Shown here: one piece after another, positions 43,856 to 52,124 of the stretch
How the letters are laid out: every line of letters starts with the position of its first letter
Position numbering within the stretch: the stretch's first letter is position 1
The notes under the pieces: generated by a model
The model's database searches: none
What the model saw: the letters and a program-made list of their open reading frames with translations, nothing else
What the model was told of the DNA's origin: nothing
Made by a program: the position numbers and the translations under genes
Assembly: GCF_000963885.1 (NCBI RefSeq)
Contig: NZ_BALE01000003.1
Coordinates: 1 to 64,000, forward strand
Origin: Tanticharoenia sakaeratensis NBRC 103193
GTDB lineage: Bacteria > Pseudomonadota > Alphaproteobacteria > Acetobacterales > Acetobacteraceae
Direction of reading: 5' to 3'
Length of the DNA stretch: 64,000 nt

Positions 43856-44287
43856 ATGAAGGTTACCGAACTCGGCCAATCCGTCCTTGAGGCGCAGGGC
43901 AAGATCCTGCAGCGCATGGCGCTGCGCATCGGCCGTCAGGTGGCCTATCTTGTCGTTGCGGCCGTGTTCGGTTTCTTTGCGATCATCAGCGGACACGGTC
44001 TGCTCTGGGCGCTGTTCGTCGATGCGTTCCATCTGTCCCATCTGTCTGCCGCAGCCATCGTCTTCGGCATCGACCTGCTGTTCGCAGTGATTTTCGTGCT
44101 GCTGGGACGGCGTACAATCCCCGATCCCGTCGAGATCGACGCGCGGATCCGCCGTGACCGGAAGATGGCCGCCTTCAAGCAGGCCGTCACGATCTCCGCT
44201 TTCACAAGCATTCTGCTCGGCCCTGTTGGCCGCTTTACCGGGCGTGCCGCGGGCAGCGGTCTGAAGAACATCTTCTCCCGCCGCTGA
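43856..44287 (+). CDS. YqjE-like membrane protein (holin superfamily III type)
   Basis: The 143-residue protein has two long hydrophobic helices (AYLVVAAVFGFFAIISGHG and AAAIVFGIDLLFAVIFVLLG) and a basic cytosolic tail. It resembles the Phage_holin_3_6/YqjE family, which also contains many host proteins unrelated to phage. Its place behind a YqjD-like gene supports the host role. I see no phage genes nearby. Function unknown; envelope stress is a guess. Confidence 0.75.
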   Translation: MKVTELGQSVLEAQGKILQRMALRIGRQVAYLVVAAVFGFFAIISGHGLLWALFVDAFHLSHLSAAAIVFGIDLLFAVIFVLLGRRTIPDPVEIDARIRRDRKMAAFKQAVTISAFTSILLGPVGRFTGRAAGSGLKNIFSRR

Positions 44288-44531
44288 GGCACTTCCTCGC
44301 GCCTGATCTGCATTCTGCGCATACCAAACGCGCGCGTAATAACTCCGCAACAGGCGTAGCCAGCCCGGAACCGACAGCGTAAGACCATGGAGCCGCTCCT
44401 GTTTCGGTTCGGGCGGCTGTTGGGCGTCGGGAGACTATGAACAGCGCGAGACACAAGGTGGGTGTGGGTGCGTATCGAGGCGCATACCTGATCCCGTCGT
44501 GGCAGTTTGATGATTTCGGAACGCATCACCG

Positions 44532-44726
44532 ATGCTGACTGAGGTCCATATTGCCGGCATTCTGATCGCGCCGATCGCGGTCTATGCCTTTGTCGCGGTT
44601 ATCGTCACCCTGATGCTCCGGTTCGTGTTGTGGTCCACCGGGATCCTCAACCTGTTCTGGCACCGTGCCCTGTTCGAGGTTGCGCTCTACAGCTGTGTGC
44701 TCTGTCTCCTGGTGCTGTATGTCTGA
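44532..44726 (+). CDS. AaeX-like DUF1656 membrane protein
   Basis: The 64-residue protein has two membrane helices and the conserved start EVHIAGILIAPIAVYAFVA of the DUF1656/AaeX family. Such proteins accompany AaeA-type fusion proteins and FUSC-family pumps that export aromatic acids. The HlyD-like gene starts 27 bp later. The upstream 244 bp hold no FUSC gene. Confidence 0.85.
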   Translation: MLTEVHIAGILIAPIAVYAFVAVIVTLMLRFVLWSTGILNLFWHRALFEVALYSCVLCLLVLYV

Positions 44727-44753
44727 AACCTCACTGGCGCAGATCGGCACGTC

Positions 44754-45671
44754 ATGCTGATCGACTTCCTTCGAAATTCGATGCGCGTCCTGCTGACGCT
44801 GGCGGTCGTCGGTATCGCCGGCTGGCTGGGGCTGGCCTTGTGGGACGCCTACATGATCTCGCCGTGGACGCGAGACGGTCGTGTGCGTGTTTATGTCGTC
44901 GATACGGCGCCCGAAGTGGCCGGCACCGTCGTCCGCGTGCCTGTCCGCGACAACCAGTACGTGCATCGCGGTGACCCGCTGTTCCAGCTTGACCCGGTGC
45001 GGTTCCGTCTCGCGATCGCCGAGGCGCAGGCGCGCCTGGCTGGCGCGCGTGAGGATCTGATGCTTCGCCGGAGCGACGCAAAACGCCGCGAAGGTCTTGG
45101 CGGCGCGGTCTCGGCGGAAGAACAGGAAGTCTTCAACTCCAATGCTGCCACCCAGGAAGCGGCCGTCGCCGCGGCGCAGGCCAGCCTCGATGTGGCAAAG
45201 CTGAACCTGCAGCGCTCGATCGTGTATTCGCCGGTCAACGGCTACGTCACGAACCTGAACCTGCGCGTCGGTGACTATGCGACTGCCGGTCAGGCCCGCC
45301 TTGCCGTGATCGATGCCGACAGCTTCTGGATCTACGCCTACTTCGAAGAGACGAAGATGTGGGGCGTGCATGTCAACGACGTCGCCCGCGTCAAGCTGAT
45401 GGGCTATCGCGACATCATTCCCGGTCATGTCATCAGCATCGCGCGCGGCATCAACGACCAGAACGGCGTGTCCGACCGGCTTGGCCTGCAGGACGTGAGC
45501 CCGATCTTCACCTGGGTTCGTCTTGCGCAGCGTATCCCTGTTCGCATTCATCTCGACCGCGTGCCTCCCGATGTGACGCTGGCCGCCGGCATGACCTGCA
45601 CGGTAACCGTCGGTCCCACATCGATCGGACGCCGGGGACGGCTGATCACCTGGCTGCAAGATCATCTCTGA
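44754..45671 (+). CDS. HlyD/AaeA-type membrane fusion protein
   Basis: The 305-residue protein has one N-terminal membrane helix, a biotinyl-lipoyl-like half-motif VRVPVRDNQYVHRGDPLFQLDPVRF (split by family residues), a short coiled coil and the second half VYSPVNGYVTNLNLRVGDYA. It bridges an inner-membrane pump to an outer-membrane channel. It overlaps neither gene but is 1 bp from the NodT gene. Most similar in size to AaeA/EmrA short forms. Confidence 0.88.
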   Translation: MLIDFLRNSMRVLLTLAVVGIAGWLGLALWDAYMISPWTRDGRVRVYVVDTAPEVAGTVVRVPVRDNQYVHRGDPLFQLDPVRFRLAIAEAQARLAGAREDLMLRRSDAKRREGLGGAVSAEEQEVFNSNAATQEAAVAAAQASLDVAKLNLQRSIVYSPVNGYVTNLNLRVGDYATAGQARLAVIDADSFWIYAYFEETKMWGVHVNDVARVKLMGYRDIIPGHVISIARGINDQNGVSDRLGLQDVSPIFTWVRLAQRIPVRIHLDRVPPDVTLAAGMTCTVTVGPTSIGRRGRLITWLQDHL

Positions 45672-45672
45672 C

Positions 45673-47208
45673 ATGGGTGACGGCAGTCGAAATTCCAAAG
45701 CGGGGTCACGTTCGCGACGGTTGACCGCGATCCTCCTCGCAGGCGTCCTCGCAGGGTGCACTGTTGGTCCGCAGTACAAGCCGGATCAGTTTGCGGTCCC
45801 TGCAGGCTTCACCGACGCGCCGCACGCTGCGACGCCAGAGGAAATCGCGCGCACCAATGCAGAAATGCAGGACTGGTGGGCTCAGTTCCATGATGCGGAG
45901 CTCAATGCGCTCGTGCGGGCCGCGATCGCGGGTAATTACAATCTGAAGATCGCCGACCAGCGTATCGTCGCCGAGCACCAGATGCGTCAGGAGACAGCGT
46001 CTGCCTGGTATCCGCAGGTCGATGCCATGACGGGCGGCGGCGACGACCGCTATTCGGTCAACATCGACAACTGGCCGCTGCGTCCCGGCAATCCGGCCAA
46101 TCGGCCGGAAGCATCCGTCCTGACTTATGGCGCGCGCGCCTCGTGGGAAATCGACGTGTTCGGGCGCATCCGGCGCGAAGTCGAGGCAAGCGAACGCGCC
46201 ATCGACGAATCCATCGAAGCGCGCCGTGGCGTTCTGGTCACCATGCTGGCGGATCTCGCCGGCGATTACATGGACATGCGCGCGACGCAGGCGCGTCTCG
46301 AGATCGCCCGGCACAACGTCCGGGTCGCACAGGATGCGTTGTCGCTGACGCAGCGCCTGTTCGCCCATGGCGTCGGCAACAACCTGCAGGTCTCGCAGGC
46401 GCAGACGGAATACGATTCCGAAATTGCCCGGCTCGAACCGCTTCAGGCTCATTTCGACCGCGATGCCCATGCGATCGCGGTTCTGACCGGGCAGCCGCCG
46501 GGCGCGCTGGAAGAAGCCCTTGCCGCGCCGTCGCCGCTTCCGGTGATGCCGCCGTTCCCGCAGACCCTGCCGTCGATCGTGGTGGCTAACCGGCCGGATA
46601 TTCGCGAGGCCGAGCGCGCCTATGCCGAAGATACGGCGCGCATCGGCGTGGCCGTCGCCCAGCTCTATCCGAATTTCAGTGTGCCGCTGACATTCAATCC
46701 GCAGGCGTCGGCCGCCTATCAGGCGTTCCAGCTTGGCGGCATGAGCTGGCAGTTCCTGATGCTCGCATCCATGCCGCTGATCCATGGCGGCCGCCTGACG
46801 GCGCAGATCGCCCGCGCCCGGGCGACCGCCGAGGCAAGCCGGCTGCATTATCGCCAGACTGTCCTGCACGGCTTCCAGGAAGTGGAAGACGCTATGAGCG
46901 ACTGGCAGCATGATACGCAGCTGGTGGCACGTCTCGACCGCGCCTCGGCGGATGCGACCCTGACCAACCAGCGCGCAACCCGTCTGTATGGCGCCGGTCT
47001 GACCGACTTCCTCAACGTGCTGTCGAGCGAGCGCACGCTGCTGGACGTGCAGGACCGTCTTGCGCAGGCGCACCAGGCGCAGCTGCGTGATGCCGTCACG
47101 CTCTATACTGCGATCGGTGCCGGATGGCAGGGACGCGCCCTGCGCGACACGCATCTGCCGGTCGACCAGAGCCAGCAGAACATTCTGGCCAAGGCGTTCA
47201 GCCGATGA
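45673..47208 (+). CDS. NodT-family outer-membrane efflux lipoprotein
   Basis: The 511-residue protein has a signal with lipobox LAGC (Cys29) followed by TVGPQYKPD, the usual NodT/OprM start, and two repeated TolC-like halves with long helices (ALVRAAIAGNYNLKIADQRI, NNLQVSQAQTEYDSEIA). It forms the outer-membrane channel of the AaeX-AaeA set. A strong hairpin follows at 47214. Confidence 0.92.
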   Translation: MGDGSRNSKAGSRSRRLTAILLAGVLAGCTVGPQYKPDQFAVPAGFTDAPHAATPEEIARTNAEMQDWWAQFHDAELNALVRAAIAGNYNLKIADQRIVAEHQMRQETASAWYPQVDAMTGGGDDRYSVNIDNWPLRPGNPANRPEASVLTYGARASWEIDVFGRIRREVEASERAIDESIEARRGVLVTMLADLAGDYMDMRATQARLEIARHNVRVAQDALSLTQRLFAHGVGNNLQVSQAQTEYDSEIARLEPLQAHFDRDAHAIAVLTGQPPGALEEALAAPSPLPVMPPFPQTLPSIVVANRPDIREAERAYAEDTARIGVAVAQLYPNFSVPLTFNPQASAAYQAFQLGGMSWQFLMLASMPLIHGGRLTAQIARARATAEASRLHYRQTVLHGFQEVEDAMSDWQHDTQLVARLDRASADATLTNQRATRLYGAGLTDFLNVLSSERTLLDVQDRLAQAHQAQLRDAVTLYTAIGAGWQGRALRDTHLPVDQSQQNILAKAFSR

Positions 47209-47213
47209 GATCC

Positions 47214-47245
47214 GGTGTCAGGTCCGCCAATCCGGACCTGACACC
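47214..47245 (+). terminator. Terminator-like hairpin after NodT gene
   Basis: A perfect 13-bp stem (47214-47226 with 47233-47245) with a 6-base loop begins 6 bp after the stop codon. No T-tract follows. Confidence 0.7.
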
Positions 47246-47350
47246 GCCGTTCGTCATGAGACGCCGTATGCCGTTGCCTGCATGGCCAGAAAAACGATTG
47301 ACCTTCCGGGTATCCGACCACACTTCTTTTCATGAGGAGTGACAACAACG

Positions 47351-47512
47351 ATGGCGAATGACGGACATCCCGCTGAGGATTTTCTGGCACCCAGACTTGA
47401 TGACCTGCTGCAGCAGGCAAAGGGCGCGGGCTTCCCGCGCGAGGTTTCGACGGCCGTCCTGCTGGACCTGCTTCAGCGCGACGCGGAGCAAGAGGTGAGT
47501 AATCCGGCGTGA
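47351..47512 (+). CDS. 53-residue ORF coupled to DnaJ-like gene
   Basis: This short ORF begins ATG 47351, with GGAG about 12 bases upstream, and ends in GTGA at 47509-47512, so its stop overlaps the start of the DnaJ-like gene. The product is acidic and mostly helical: DGHPAEDFLAPRLDDLLQQA and then VSTAVLLDLLQRDAEQE. It has a Leu-rich amphipathic segment. I know no family; the tight overlap and good helix-forming composition argue for a real protein, perhaps a regulator or partner of the cochaperone. Confidence 0.5.
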   Translation: MANDGHPAEDFLAPRLDDLLQQAKGAGFPREVSTAVLLDLLQRDAEQEVSNPA

Positions 47513-48453
47513 GTAGCGATCCTTATGAAACGCTTGGGGTCGCGCGCGGTGCGAGCGATGATGACATCAAACGCGCCTATCGATCCCTTGCCAAGAAATA
47601 CCATCCCGATCGCAACAAGGGCGATACCCAGGCCGAAGAGCGGTTCAAGGCCGTCGGCGCGGCCTATGGCATCCTTGGTGATAGCGAAAAGCGGGCCCGT
47701 TTCGATCGCGGCGAGATCGACGCGAACGGGCAGGAGAGGGCGCCCTTCGGTGCGGGCTTCGGCGGAGGCGGTGCCTATGCCGGCGGCGGCGGACCACGTG
47801 GCGGCTTCGGTGGATTCGAGGGCGCCAGCGAGGAAGACCTCGGTGCCTTCTTCTCCGACATGTTCTCCGGTGGTTTCCAGGGCGATTTCCAGCCCGGCGG
47901 TGCGGCAGGGCGTCGCACGCCGCGACGCGGCGCGGACCGCTCGTTTCGCCTGACGGTTCCGTTCGTCGACGCCGTGCTCGGCACGACGTCCCGTGTGACC
48001 CTGCCGGATGGCGGGACGCTGGACGTCCGGATCCCGCCGGGGATCGAGGAAGGGCAGACGTTGCGTCTGCGCGGCAAGGGATCGCCGGGTCGGAAAGGAC
48101 CGCAGGGGGAAGGGCCGCCGGGCGACGCCCTGATCGAGGTATCCATTGCGCCCGACGCGCGGTTCACGCGCGATGGCACAACGGTCCGCGCGACGGTTGC
48201 CATCGATCTTCGGACGGCCGTGCTGGGCGGCAAGCTGACCGTGCCGACGCCCAAGGGCGATGTCACGATGACGGTCCCGCGTCATTCGGATACCGGCAGG
48301 GTGCTGCGTCTGGCCGGACGTGGCGTCAGCGCGCATGGCAGCGCGCCGGCCGGCGATCTGCTGGTGACGCTCGAAATTCACCTGGGCAAGGTCGATCCGA
48401 AGCTCGAGGCGTTCCTGGCCGGAGAAACCGAGGCAGCCCAGAAGGCCGGTTGA
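47509..48453 (+). CDS. DnaJ/CbpA-like cochaperone
   Basis: The 314-residue protein has an N-terminal J domain (KKYHPDRNKGD with HPD at residues 32-34), a Gly/Phe-rich linker (GAGFGGGGAYAGGGGPRGGFGGFEG, split by usual residues) and two C-terminal beta domains. It lacks the four zinc-finger Cys repeats of DnaJ, so it is a CbpA-type J protein that drives a DnaK. The GTG start is coupled to the 53-residue ORF. Two hairpins follow. Confidence 0.9.
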   Translation: MSSDPYETLGVARGASDDDIKRAYRSLAKKYHPDRNKGDTQAEERFKAVGAAYGILGDSEKRARFDRGEIDANGQERAPFGAGFGGGGAYAGGGGPRGGFGGFEGASEEDLGAFFSDMFSGGFQGDFQPGGAAGRRTPRRGADRSFRLTVPFVDAVLGTTSRVTLPDGGTLDVRIPPGIEEGQTLRLRGKGSPGRKGPQGEGPPGDALIEVSIAPDARFTRDGTTVRATVAIDLRTAVLGGKLTVPTPKGDVTMTVPRHSDTGRVLRLAGRGVSAHGSAPAGDLLVTLEIHLGKVDPKLEAFLAGETEAAQKAG

Positions 48454-48459
48454 CACCGG

Positions 48460-48480
48460 GCCCGATCGGACTGATCGGGC
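48460..48480 (+). terminator. Hairpin after cochaperone gene
   Basis: An 8-bp perfect stem (48460-48467 with 48473-48480) with a GGACT loop lies 6 bp after the stop. A second hairpin follows. Confidence 0.55.
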
Positions 48481-48511
48481 GTCCACGGGCAGGGGCGCGG
48501 TTGGCGAAGTC

Positions 48512-48534
48512 CGCCTCCGGTGATACCGGAGGCG
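48512..48534 (+). terminator. Second hairpin, before POT transporter
   Basis: A perfect 9-bp stem (48512-48520 with 48526-48534) with a TGATA loop is followed by ATCTTT, a short T-rich run, making it the better intrinsic terminator of the two. Confidence 0.6.
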
Positions 48535-48562
48535 ATCTTTCCCGATCGTCTGAGAGTTCCTG

Positions 48563-50098
48563 ATGACCGTGCCCCTCGTCCACGCTCGGCCGGATGACGT
48601 TGTCGATACGGTTCCACCCGGCGCGTCGCCGGCGCGGCGTCAGGCCTTCGGCGTTGTTCTTGCGATCGAGTTCTGGGAACGCTTCGGCTTCTACGGCATG
48701 CAGGCGATCCTGCTGTTGTATCTCGTCCAGCACCTTCACATGGACGAGCACACCGGCAATCTGATGCTCGGCGCCTTCGGTATGGCCGTCTATGTCATGC
48801 CGGCGATCGGCGGCATGGTGGGCGACCGCTTTCTGGGCGCACGTCGGGCCGTATCCTGCGGCGCAGCGACGATGGCGATGGGCTATGCAGCGCTTGGCGC
48901 GAGCGTTCAGGCGGCGTCTCTCCTCTTTCCGGCCCTGGCGCTGATTGCGGTCGGAAACGGCCTGTTCAAGCCCAATGCCGGCAATCTCGTCCGCGCGATC
49001 TTCGATCGTGACGATGCCGGTCTCGATGCCGCCTTCACGTTGTACTACATGGCCGTGAACGTGGGCGCTGCAATTTCCATGCTGCTGACGCCATGGCTGC
49101 AGGACCACTATGGTGCGCCAACGGCGTTCTACGCGTGTGCGCTCGGGCTTGCGGTCGGCCTTCTTTACGCGACCATCAGGCGTCGCCTGCTGGACATGGC
49201 CACGAATTCGGCAGACCAGCGGCATGTCCCGGCCTCCCGAATGGGCACCATGGCTGCAGGGTTTCTTCTGCTCGTGGTGCTCGTGGCCGTCGTGCTGGCC
49301 GTGCCGACGTTATCGGCGGGATGCGTCGTGCTTGCCGCCATCGGACTGACAGGCGGCTGGATCGCTCTGCATCGTGTCGCTCAGGCGACCGAACGGGCAG
49401 GGCTGCTTCTGGCTTACATCCTGTCCGTGCAGAGCGCGCTCTACTTCCTGTTCTATCAGCAGATGATGACGTCGCTGACCCTGTTCGCGCTGCATGCCGT
49501 CGACGGAACATTCCGGATTGGCGGCCATGTCCTGTTCTCGATGTCGGCGGCCCAGTTCGAATCGTTCAACTCGTTCTGGATCATGGGAGCCAGCCCGATC
49601 CTGGCGGCGCTGTATGCCTGGGCGGGACGACAGGGGCGTGATCTGTCGCTTGCCGTGAAGGTCAGCATCGGTTTTGCGCTGGTCGCAGCGGCTTTCGCAG
49701 TCTGGTGGCAGGCCGCCCTGCATGCGCCCGATCATGGTGCGGGACGGGTGTCGCCATGGAGCATGGTCGTGGGATACGGGTTCCTGTCGATCGGGGAACT
49801 CCTGATCGGTGGCCTCGGGCTGGCGGTGATCGCGCGTTACGTGCCCGAGCGGTTCAGCGGCTTCATGATGGGCGCGCTCTACCTGCTCTGGGGGCTTGCG
49901 ATGTATGTCGGCAGCATGATGGCCAACGAAGCGGCCAGCAGTCCGGCCTCCCGGTCGGTCGAGACGGCGGCCGCATTCGTGCCGCTGTTCTTTCATCTCT
50001 TCGTCATTGCCCTTGTCATCGCAGCCGTGGTCGGTGCCCTGCTGCCAGTCTGCAAGCGCCTTGATCGACTTCACGGAAGTGTGATCGATCACCTGTAA
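48563..50098 (+). CDS. POT-family proton/oligopeptide symporter
   Basis: The 511-residue protein has 12-14 helices and the proton-coupled peptide transporter signatures: FWERFGFYGMQAILLLYLV in helix 1 (ExxERFxYY type) and VGNGLFKPNAGNLV in the following helices, plus FTLYYMAVNVGA. It imports di- and tripeptides. Start ATG 48563 is near the conserved N-terminus. Confidence 0.92.
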   Translation: MTVPLVHARPDDVVDTVPPGASPARRQAFGVVLAIEFWERFGFYGMQAILLLYLVQHLHMDEHTGNLMLGAFGMAVYVMPAIGGMVGDRFLGARRAVSCGAATMAMGYAALGASVQAASLLFPALALIAVGNGLFKPNAGNLVRAIFDRDDAGLDAAFTLYYMAVNVGAAISMLLTPWLQDHYGAPTAFYACALGLAVGLLYATIRRRLLDMATNSADQRHVPASRMGTMAAGFLLLVVLVAVVLAVPTLSAGCVVLAAIGLTGGWIALHRVAQATERAGLLLAYILSVQSALYFLFYQQMMTSLTLFALHAVDGTFRIGGHVLFSMSAAQFESFNSFWIMGASPILAALYAWAGRQGRDLSLAVKVSIGFALVAAAFAVWWQAALHAPDHGAGRVSPWSMVVGYGFLSIGELLIGGLGLAVIARYVPERFSGFMMGALYLLWGLAMYVGSMMANEAASSPASRSVETAAAFVPLFFHLFVIALVIAAVVGALLPVCKRLDRLHGSVIDHL

Positions 50099-50274
50099 AG
50101 GTTTCATTCACGAGGTTGCGAGCTCCATGTCGCGCTGGTAATGGGGCAGCAAGGTTCACAGGCGAACACAAGCCAGGCACGGCCTTGTCGATGTTGCTCT
50201 GAAGCTGTCCGGCAGCGCCGCGTGTGTTCATGACAAATCTCGATATTTCCTGAATCTGCTACGGGAGACGCAAG

Positions 50275-51852
50275 GTTTTTACGCAACAGATATGGCGCCC
50301 CGCGCCCTGGATCGTTACGCTGGCGACCACCGCATGTCTTTATGCGTCTCCCCTTTATGCCCAGAGCACGTCGACGCCGTCATCGTCCCAGAACCGTGAC
50401 CGGCAGTTTCTGGGACAGGCAACGCACGTCACTCCGGGCACACCCGCCAAGGCTGTATCGGCCCCAACCATTCCCGACATGTCCAACGGTGATCCGTATG
50501 ACCGGATCGGTCCGATGGAGGGCACTCGCATCAGCACGGCAAAACCGCCGCCCGTGCCGGATACTCCGTTCTTTCCGTCCAGTTTCGATGCGTGGCTTCA
50601 TCAGGGCACGATGACCGGTGACTGGGGCGGATTGCGCACGCGGCTGCAGAACGAAGGCATCGCGATTCAGGGGCATTACCTTGAGGACAGCGCGGGCAAT
50701 CCGGTCGGCGGCAAGTCCAAGGACGTCCGGTATGCGCATGAGTTTGGCCTCGGCGCGGATATCAACACCGCCAAGCTGCTGGGCACCGATCTCGGTGTCG
50801 TCCATGCGCTCATCACGGAACGTGCGGGTCTGGGCCTGGGGGCGACGCTGCCGGCACTCGACAGCCCGCAGGAAATCTTCGGTTCCGGCGAGACCGTGCG
50901 TATCACGCGTCTGTCGATCGAAAAGCAGATCACCAAATATGCCGATGTCGAACTCGGTGAGATCAATACCGAAAACGATTTCGGCCAGTCCACGATGCAC
51001 TGGGGCATGAACCTGTATTGCCAGTTCGAATCGAATGCGATCTGCGGCATGCCGCAGGCACTGGCGATCAATTCGGGCTATGGCTATTACCCGACGGCTC
51101 ATCCGGGTGCCTATCTCAAGCTGTATCCCGCCGGGAACGACCGGTATCTGGTGTCGGCCGGTATCTATAACGTCGATCCCGCCATTGCGAATACTCACAA
51201 CGGGTTCCAGCTCGGACTCCATAACTCGACGGGTGTCTACCTGCCATTCCAGCTCGGCTGGCATGGCGGCGGCACGGACTCCTCGGGGACCCTGCCGACC
51301 AACCTGAAAATCGGCGGCTACTGGGACACGTCGGAAGTTGCGAACATGTATTCGCACCTTCAGTCGTTCGAGCCTGCTACGGCGCCGCAGCTCGTCAATC
51401 TGCCGATCGAACAGATCCGCGGTCGTTACGGTGGGTGGTTCGAAGGAGACCAGATGCTGGAGCGCGATGCGGGCGATCCCAATCGTTCCACGGTCGCCTT
51501 CATGTCCATCATCTGGGGTGATCCGCGGACGTCCGAAGCGCCGTACTTCGTCACCGCCGGCATCGTGCGCAAAGGCACGTTCTGGAATCGCCCCCAGGAT
51601 ACGATCAGCCTCGGCGGCAAGATCCTGATCGTGAACCGCCAGTTGACGAACTACGTCGCCGAACTGCAGCAGCAGGGCTTCCGGGGGCTCGTCAAGCCGA
51701 GCGACGAAAACATGCTGGAAGCCAATTACGGCTGGCGTCCGTCGCCGTGGCTGACGGTGCGGCCCGGCGCGCAGTATATCTGGCACCCCGGCGGCACCAA
51801 TCTTTACAAGAATGCCCTGTTGCTGGACTTCGAGTGCGGCATCACGTTCTGA
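50275..51852 (+). CDS. OprB-like carbohydrate porin lacking a canonical start codon
   Basis: The barrel sequence is clear: TGDWGGLRTRLQNEGI, VELGEINTENDFG, and the ending NALLLDFECGITF, as in OprB porins. In frame upstream of the first ATG (50479) there is an intact signal peptide (QIWRPAPWIVTLATTAC and YAQ cleavage site), which is needed for export. The only codons between the TGA at 50251 and this signal are non-canonical. GTT 50275 stands 7 bases after GGGAG and is one base from GTG. ACG 50281 and ATA 50290 are alternatives. Starting at 50479 removes the signal. Confidence 0.78.
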   Translation, partial: VFTQQIWRPAPWIVTLATTACLYASPLYAQSTSTPSSSQNRDRQFLGQATHVTPGTPAKAVSAPTIPDMSNGDPYDRIGPMEGTRISTAKPPPVPDTPFFPSSFDAWLHQGTMTGDWGGLRTRLQNEGIAIQGHYLEDSAGNPVGGKSKDVRYAHEFGLGADINTAKLLGTDLGVVHALITERAGLGLGATLPALDSPQEIFGSGETVRITRLSIEKQITKYADVELGEINTENDFGQSTMHWGMNLYCQFESNAICGMPQALAINSGYGYYPTAHPGAYLKLYPAGNDRYLVSAGIYNVDPAIANTHNGFQLGLHNSTGVYLPFQLGWHGGGTDSSGTLPTNLKIGGYWDTSEVANMYSHLQSFEPATAPQLVNLPIEQIRGRYGGWFEGDQMLERDAGDPNRSTVAFMSIIWGDPRTSEAPYFVTAGIVRKGTFWNRPQDTISLGGKILIVNRQLTNYVAELQQQGFRGLVKPSDENMLEANYGWRPSPWLTVRPGAQYIWHPGGTNLYKNALLLDFECGITF

Positions 51853-51861
51853 TGCCGTTCC

Positions 51862-51884
51862 ATGTCAGGCTTCTTGCCTGACAT
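51862..51884 (+). terminator. Hairpin after first OprB porin
   Basis: A 9-bp perfect stem (51862-51870 with 51876-51884) with a TTCTT loop follows the stop by 9 bp. The region 51885-52124 to the next gene holds nothing recognisable. Confidence 0.6.
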
Positions 51885-52124
51885 CCCGCTTCGGAAATTT
51901 CCAGCGCTCTTTCATGCCGATTACGGCGCTGGTTTCGGGCACTGTCTCGAACGCTCTGCCGGACGGCTCTCTTGAGAGGCGCTCCCACCTCGTACTCGAA
52001 AGCCGTTACGGCAACGCGCGCGGGACAATTCGTCCAGCACGCGGTTGAGGCTTTCGGGTGAGAGCGGGTCTGAAGAGCCGACCTTCCAGACACTCTTCCG
52101 CCCGATTCTCAGGTAAACGCGCGT

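Noticed and set aside
43856-44287. Prophage remnant suggested by holin-type protein
   Set aside because: The YqjE family shares the holin label, it follows a YqjD-like gene, and no other phage gene is near.
45706-47154. 482-codon minus-strand frame across the NodT gene
   Set aside because: Antisense to a clear outer-membrane efflux gene; composition is His/Gln/Arg-rich.
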